Source of the DNA: an uncultured Lachnospiraceae bacterium
Lineage (GTDB): Bacteria; Bacillota; Clostridia; Lachnospirales; Lachnospiraceae
DNA length: 64,000 nucleotides
Direction of reading: 5' to 3'
Assembly: GCA_910577275.1 (NCBI GenBank)
Contig: CAJTMW010000008.1
Location: 124,658-188,657, forward strand
Below the pieces are notes generated by a model, which was not told the origin of the DNA, did not search any database, and was given only the letters and a program-made list of their open reading frames with translations. The number at the start of each line of letters is the position of its first letter. The first letter of the stretch is position 1. The position numbers and the translations under genes are program-made. Positions 60,193 through 64,000 of the stretch are shown here, one piece after another.

Positions 60193-60711
60193 ATGACAAA
60201 CACAGCGTTAAGAGCAGGGGCGCAGAGCGCCAACAACACACACATGGTTTTTACAAACGAGGAACATGAAAGATTCTATTATGAGAAACTGGAACAGGCG
60301 AGGTATCAAGACTGCTATCACAAGGCTTTGATCTACATTCTCGGTATTTCTGAGGACACGAGGAACCATTTCAGCCAGATTTACGATATGAAGTCCGGGT
60401 GCATCAAAACAGAGTGTCTGCATCAGGGCTGGCAGACCAGCGGTAGCGTAAGGGTGGTAAGGCTTGCCTTTAACCTTTACACGGACGGAACGCCGAGCGT
60501 TGATGACTATAAGCGCAAGGACGAGCAGATTGACGAGTGCAGGGAATATTCCGTAAGCGATATTTTCTGCTGCGGCTACGCACTGTACTTCTGGCAGGGC
60601 ATTAAGCTCCGTTACCCGGAATACTGCCGGAAACAGCGGTCTATTGAGGAGATCCTTGCAGAAATGGAGAGGAAACGTGCTGAAAATTCGACTGATGGGA
60701 ACGAAGAATGA
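60193..60711 (+). CDS. DUF6075 family protein
   Basis: A 172-residue protein of the DUF6075 type: EEHERFYYEKLEQARYQDCYHKALIYIL, then CIKTECLHQGWQTSGS, LAFNLYTDG, and the C-terminal VSDIFCCGYALYFWQGIK. Such genes are common cargo of Tn1549-like conjugative elements of gut Clostridia, and no function is known. GGAGGAAAG precedes the ATG at 60193; the frame opens at 60169. It overlaps the next gene by 35 bases. Confidence 0.75.
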   Translation: MTNTALRAGAQSANNTHMVFTNEEHERFYYEKLEQARYQDCYHKALIYILGISEDTRNHFSQIYDMKSGCIKTECLHQGWQTSGSVRVVRLAFNLYTDGTPSVDDYKRKDEQIDECREYSVSDIFCCGYALYFWQGIKLRYPEYCRKQRSIEEILAEMERKRAENSTDGNEE

Positions 60712-60859
60712 TATTAAGTGGTTCGAGAAGATTCTGAAAAGACAGCCCAAAGTGGCTGTGACGGAAGTTTCCGAGCTGTACCGGAACAAGGGTACAAACA
60801 GGTATTACCGGGCTTATGTGGAAGTGCAGAAAGCCAACATTAAAGAAAAATCTAACTAA
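60677..60859 (+). CDS. DUF3970 family small protein
   Basis: A 60-residue protein of the DUF3970 type (LKIRLMGTKNDIKWFEKIL, then LYRNKGTNRYYRAYVEV). It is predicted to be a small alpha/beta fold, and members occur on plasmids and conjugative elements next to parA. GTG start at 60677 preceded by GAGAGGAAAC. Function unknown. Confidence 0.72.
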   Translation: MLKIRLMGTKNDIKWFEKILKRQPKVAVTEVSELYRNKGTNRYYRAYVEVQKANIKEKSN

Positions 60860-60875
60860 ACGGAGGAATAAGACC

Positions 60876-61115
60876 ATGTGTAAAGTGATAGCGATAGCAA
60901 ACCAGAAGGGCGGAGTCGGCAAGACTACTACCACAAGTAACTTAGGAATCGGGCTGGCAAAGCAGGGAAAAAGAGTGCTGCTGATTGACGCCGATGCGCA
61001 GGGCAGCCTCACGGCAAGTTTAGGCTTTACGGAGCCGGACAAGCTGGAAGAAACGCTTAACAGACTTCTGGACACAATGTCCAAAAGTGGAAAATACTCT
61101 GACCGGTGTGTATGA
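60876..61115 (+). pseudogene. Truncated ParA/Soj-like partition ATPase
   Basis: The first 79 codons of a ParA ATPase, with the deviant Walker A NQKGGVGKTTTT and the Walker A' segment VLLIDADAQGSLTASLGF. After EETLNRLLDTMSK the sequence leaves the family and ends with KSGKYSDRCV. Whole ParA proteins have about 250-270 residues, so the dimerisation and Walker B parts are gone. The start is good (CGGAGGAATAAGACC before ATG). A deletion probably fused it to the DNA that follows. It should be non-functional. Confidence 0.85.
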
Positions 61116-61142
61116 TGTTGATATGTGCAGGAAATGGAATAC

Positions 61143-61370
61143 ATGGAGAGAAAAATATATATTACAGAGGAAGAACGGGAAAAATACCGGAAGGTGGCGG
61201 ATGCCTTTGTGGAGCTTGAAGATGAGGATATCGTGGTGGTTGATGTTGGCAGGTATGGTTTCGTAAAGCTACAATACTACACACCGCCTACGGGTTTTGA
61301 AAATGATTTTACATTTACGTACAGTAAGGAGATGTTTGAAAATTTGTGGAAGGAATGGTTGCATACATAG
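61143..61370 (+). CDS. Small acidic protein of unknown function
   Basis: A 75-residue acidic protein (ERKIYITEEEREKYRKVADAF, then EDEDIVVVDVGRYGFVKLQYY). I do not recognise a family. It looks like a small helix followed by a beta-sheet. AGGAAA lies ten bases upstream of the ATG at 61143; alternatives at 61125 and 61134 have poorer ribosome sites. It lies just after the ParA break. Confidence 0.55.
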   Translation: MERKIYITEEEREKYRKVADAFVELEDEDIVVVDVGRYGFVKLQYYTPPTGFENDFTFTYSKEMFENLWKEWLHT

Positions 61371-61376
61371 ATCATC

Positions 61377-61508
61377 ATGTTCGCAAAGGAAAATTCTGTT
61401 GAAGATATAGATTACGATGATGTTTTCGGGAGATTGTCAGAAGAAAAGCAACGGAAGCTAGAGGGTAGCAAGAAAGATTTTGTTGAAAAGGCGGGGATTA
61501 TTTTATAG
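61377..61508 (+). CDS. Small ORF of 43 codons, possibly a 3' gene remnant
   Basis: Reads MFAKENSVEDIDYDDVFGRL and ends DFVEKAGIIL. No clear ribosome site. It could be the end of an older gene joined here by deletion. The following 212 bases up to 61721 are AT-rich with nothing recognisable. Confidence 0.3.
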   Translation: MFAKENSVEDIDYDDVFGRLSEEKQRKLEGSKKDFVEKAGIIL

Positions 61509-61721
61509 AAATTAATGGTATCGGGCAGTCGCTAATTTTGAAAGTGTGATTGCCTGAATTATTTGATGGTAATAGTAAATGACTAATTATTATGAATATC
61601 GTTTGATAAGTTAATAGTGTATGTAGTAAAATAGAGTTTAATAAGGTAGTATTTGATTTGAAATTATGTATGATTTTTAATTAATGTGATTATTACCATT
61701 TAAAAAGGCGGGATTATACAT

Positions 61722-63074
61722 ATGGAAAAAACAAAAGGGTTGGATCAGCTTTGGTTTTTAACGTTAGCTAAATACTCATTTGGTAATGCACCACTATTTT
61801 ATGATGATATACCAGAGCGATTGAAAAAATCTGAGGATGCAATAAAAATAATGTATTACAATAACCAAAATAAGGGAATTATTACAAATGATTTTTTTGT
61901 TTGGGCTTTGGAAAATAATATTTCATATGATGCGGTTAGGTGGTTTATAAAAGATTTTTCTTATCAAGAAGATAAAGAATTAGAATGGCTTATTGATGCG
62001 CTTTTTAATCAATATACTATATATTCGGATGAGAGTAATAACTGTGTTAAATTTCGTTTTAAAGATATTGATGGGAATACTAATGTAAAATGGTATAATG
62101 ATTTTGTCTTATCTGGAATAGCTTTTGAAGGGAATACTACTCCAATTGATATAGACGAGTTATTTGATAAATTTAAGTTACAAAAAAATAATAATGATGC
62201 AAAATTAAGGCACATTGCAACCTTTAATGGTGAAGATGGCAACCGTTTTGCGGATATCTTGAAATCTAATAAGGTTACAATTCTGCTAGAAACACTGCTC
62301 CAATGTGATCATATTTATATGCATTGGGCAACGGAAAATCTCCTTTATTTTTCTTTGGTGGATATTGTGGATTCGGTTCTTGAAGTACCTTTTATACTTG
62401 ATGAAGTAAAAAATGTCTTATATAATTACGCAACGAAGGATAGAAATTTTTTACTTAGTTTTTTAGCGCAATATGACTACCCAAATATAAAAGAAGATAA
62501 GATTAAGGATTTTTGTGAGCATTTTATATGTTGGCTCGATTCTCTGGAAGCTCAAAATATAGAAGAAGATTTTTCACTTGAACTTTTGCGGCAAGGAATG
62601 AAATCATCTCGTAGAACAAATAATTTGTTATTTTTGCAGGAAAATACTGATAAACTACTTATTGAAAATTTTGTACCTATGTATGCAATGCGAGTTGCTA
62701 CATTTCCGAATTCAAATATTCATTTTGATCAGTGCGCAATAGTGGAAGACAATATTGAAAGATATGTAAGTACATATTGCAGTAGTAAGATTGCAAATTA
62801 TGATTTTTTAAAATCAAGTAGTAGTAAATGGATACAGTTATCTGATATGGTATCTGGAATTCATGGAGCATTAATGGCATATTTAAATGTTCATGATATT
62901 ACAAGCATATCTAAAGAGTTATTGTGCTTTAGTGAAACACAAAAAAGGAATTTGGAAATGTTTATGAAATTAAAGAGAAAAAGTACCAGAAAAAATAAGT
63001 ACTTTGATAATATGAGCAAAAACCTGCAACAAATTGAGCGTTTGCAATTTTTGATGTCTTATTGCAAAGTATAA
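61722..63074 (+). CDS. DUF3800-like protein with extended N-terminus
   Basis: A 450-residue protein. From residue 100 on it resembles DUF3800 proteins, a family with an RNase H-like fold found near defence and mobile genes. The signature Asp-Glu-Ser (YSDESN) is near residue 107, a mid Asp pair falls in NIHFDQCAIVEDNIERY, and the terminal SSKWIQLSDMVSGIHGA stands where DUF3800 has Ser/Gln-Leu-Ala-Asp. Here LADL is changed to LSDM. The first 100 residues are helical with no known match. The DNA is far richer in A and T than the core genes. It is followed by the TIR gene in the same direction. Confidence 0.6.
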   Translation: MEKTKGLDQLWFLTLAKYSFGNAPLFYDDIPERLKKSEDAIKIMYYNNQNKGIITNDFFVWALENNISYDAVRWFIKDFSYQEDKELEWLIDALFNQYTIYSDESNNCVKFRFKDIDGNTNVKWYNDFVLSGIAFEGNTTPIDIDELFDKFKLQKNNNDAKLRHIATFNGEDGNRFADILKSNKVTILLETLLQCDHIYMHWATENLLYFSLVDIVDSVLEVPFILDEVKNVLYNYATKDRNFLLSFLAQYDYPNIKEDKIKDFCEHFICWLDSLEAQNIEEDFSLELLRQGMKSSRRTNNLLFLQENTDKLLIENFVPMYAMRVATFPNSNIHFDQCAIVEDNIERYVSTYCSSKIANYDFLKSSSSKWIQLSDMVSGIHGALMAYLNVHDITSISKELLCFSETQKRNLEMFMKLKRKSTRKNKYFDNMSKNLQQIERLQFLMSYCKV

Positions 63075-63157
63075 ATTATTTGTTCAAAAGCACACTACGA
63101 TTTGAACACTACAAATATGGAGAATCCATCAAAATAAAATGTTGAGGGAAAGATATT

Positions 63158-64000
63158 ATGAAAGTTTTTATATCTTATGCACATCAGGATAAAGATAAAG
63201 CTTTATATTTAAAAAGGGAACTTGAAAAAAGTCATTATGAGGTTTTAGGAGATTTTAATCTAAAGATTGGTGATGACTTTAAAAACATTTTAGATGCAAA
63301 GTTATTACGAGCTGATGCGATAATTATGCTGATAACTAAATATTATAATGCAAGCCAGTTTACCAATAGAGAAGTAATAACAGCCTATGCATATAGTGAA
63401 GCAGGGAAAGAAATCAGGATTCTTCCAATAGTATTTGATGGAGGAGAATTACCAAGTGTTTTGAATAACATTTTATATTTGTCTGCGCGTAATGATAATT
63501 TTGAGGATGCAGTAATAAGATTGTTTGCTACGCTAAATCTTTTGCGAGAAGATAGGGAGAGTCATAAGCGTACAACAGACGAAGAAGCAGAAACATTTAA
63601 GGTAAGTTTGTCTGCATTTATTAAAGGAGCGTTAGATAGATTAGAGAAAAATGAGAAAAGGAATCGAATTATGGCATACATATGTTATGTAGCGGCTTGT
63701 ATATGTTTAGCCTTTGCGGTAATCTTTTCTTTATATAAAACAAATATTGCATTTCAGATAAAAGAATGGCAACTATTAGTATCAAAAACAATTAGTGGAG
63801 TTTTGACATTGGTACTTATTTTAGCATTGGGGAGACTGTTGTTTGTATTGGGTAAATCTTTTATGGTGGAAGCAATACGAAATAGTGATAGAATTCATGC
63901 AATTTCATTTGGGGAGTTTTATTTGAACGCATATGGAAGGGAAGCTACACGTGATGAAGTTCGGGAAGTGTTTGGTGATTGGAATATAGATAATGGTTCT
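63158..64000 (+). CDS. TIR-domain membrane protein (runs off the window)
   Basis: At least 281 codons, open to the last base. Residues 1-125 form a TIR domain (VFISYAHQDKDKA, then DAIIMLITKYYNASQFTNREV). Glu72 in the NRE segment is where TIR NADases have the catalytic Glu. A charged linker follows, then two membrane helices (about 170-190 and 210-230) and a cytoplasmic part with ISFGEFYLNAYG. GAGGGAAAG precedes the ATG. TIR proteins in bacteria deplete NAD or make signal nucleotides in anti-phage defence. Together with the DUF3800-like gene it may form a two-gene unit. Confidence 0.8.
   Translation, partial: MKVFISYAHQDKDKALYLKRELEKSHYEVLGDFNLKIGDDFKNILDAKLLRADAIIMLITKYYNASQFTNREVITAYAYSEAGKEIRILPIVFDGGELPSVLNNILYLSARNDNFEDAVIRLFATLNLLREDRESHKRTTDEEAETFKVSLSAFIKGALDRLEKNEKRNRIMAYICYVAACICLAFAVIFSLYKTNIAFQIKEWQLLVSKTISGVLTLVLILALGRLLFVLGKSFMVEAIRNSDRIHAISFGEFYLNAYGREATRDEVREVFGDWNIDNGS

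Overview
This window looks like a piece of a Lachnospiraceae/Clostridiales (Bacillota) chromosome, probably from a gut anaerobe. The evidence is consistent AGGAGG-type ribosome sites, sigma-A promoters with 17-base spacers, the HprK and MurB-RapZ-WhiA-Crh gene set, many ABC-fed glycosidase clusters, and a closing segment that resembles Tn1549-type integrative elements. I found no tRNA, rRNA or CRISPR array. Family names come from recognised motifs; no database search was run.

Layout. 1-2.3 kb: a short flagellin-like gene and an Rpn-type PD-(D/E)XK nuclease. 2.35-3.3 kb (minus): a three-gene cassette, DUF3990 (ADP-ribosyltransferase-like), a small partner and DUF3791, lying directly behind pyrG (CTP synthase). 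5-17 kb: core genes ftsH, uvrC, hprK, glcK (ROK), murB, rapZ, whiA, a Crh-like HPr, a YegS-type lipid kinase and a class II aldolase, with several long inverted repeats between genes. 17.2-18.7 kb (minus): an AgcS sodium:amino-acid symporter with a 150-nt leader. 19.4-25.1 kb: a domain-swapped GH3 glucosidase, lspA and a GH2 glycosidase.

25.3-42.2 kb is a large sugar regulon. It holds a sugar ABC transporter and a GH4 glycosidase, then an AraC regulator on the minus strand. Divergent from that is a long operon: FucI/AraA-like isomerase, GatY-type aldolase, PfkB kinase, GlcD-like flavoprotein, GlcF-like Fe-S protein, FGGY kinase, EtfB, EtfA and an IolB-like isomerase, followed by a Gfo/Idh/MocA oxidoreductase behind its own promoter. 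The two main operons carry near-identical operator-like sequences, each starting exactly 57 bases before the -10 box, so one regulator probably controls both. 42.3-51.8 kb is a second cluster: AraC regulator, SGNH esterase, enolase-superfamily sugar-acid dehydratase, SDR, LplB/YtcP-type ABC transporter, GH16 and a beta-helix protein.

52-58.4 kb holds single genes: HipA-like kinase, SRAP peptidase, two GNATs, a nuclease lipoprotein, MATE transporter and P-loop kinase. From 58.4 kb on the DNA is accessory: an SRAP gene remnant, a possible small RNA, an unidentified gene, a cyclophilin gene cut at its FFIMHK motif, an element end with 11-bp direct repeats, DUF6075 and DUF3970 genes and a truncated ParA. 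Last comes a visibly AT-rich pair, a DUF3800-like protein and a TIR protein with two membrane segments that runs off the window. That pair is a candidate anti-phage system.
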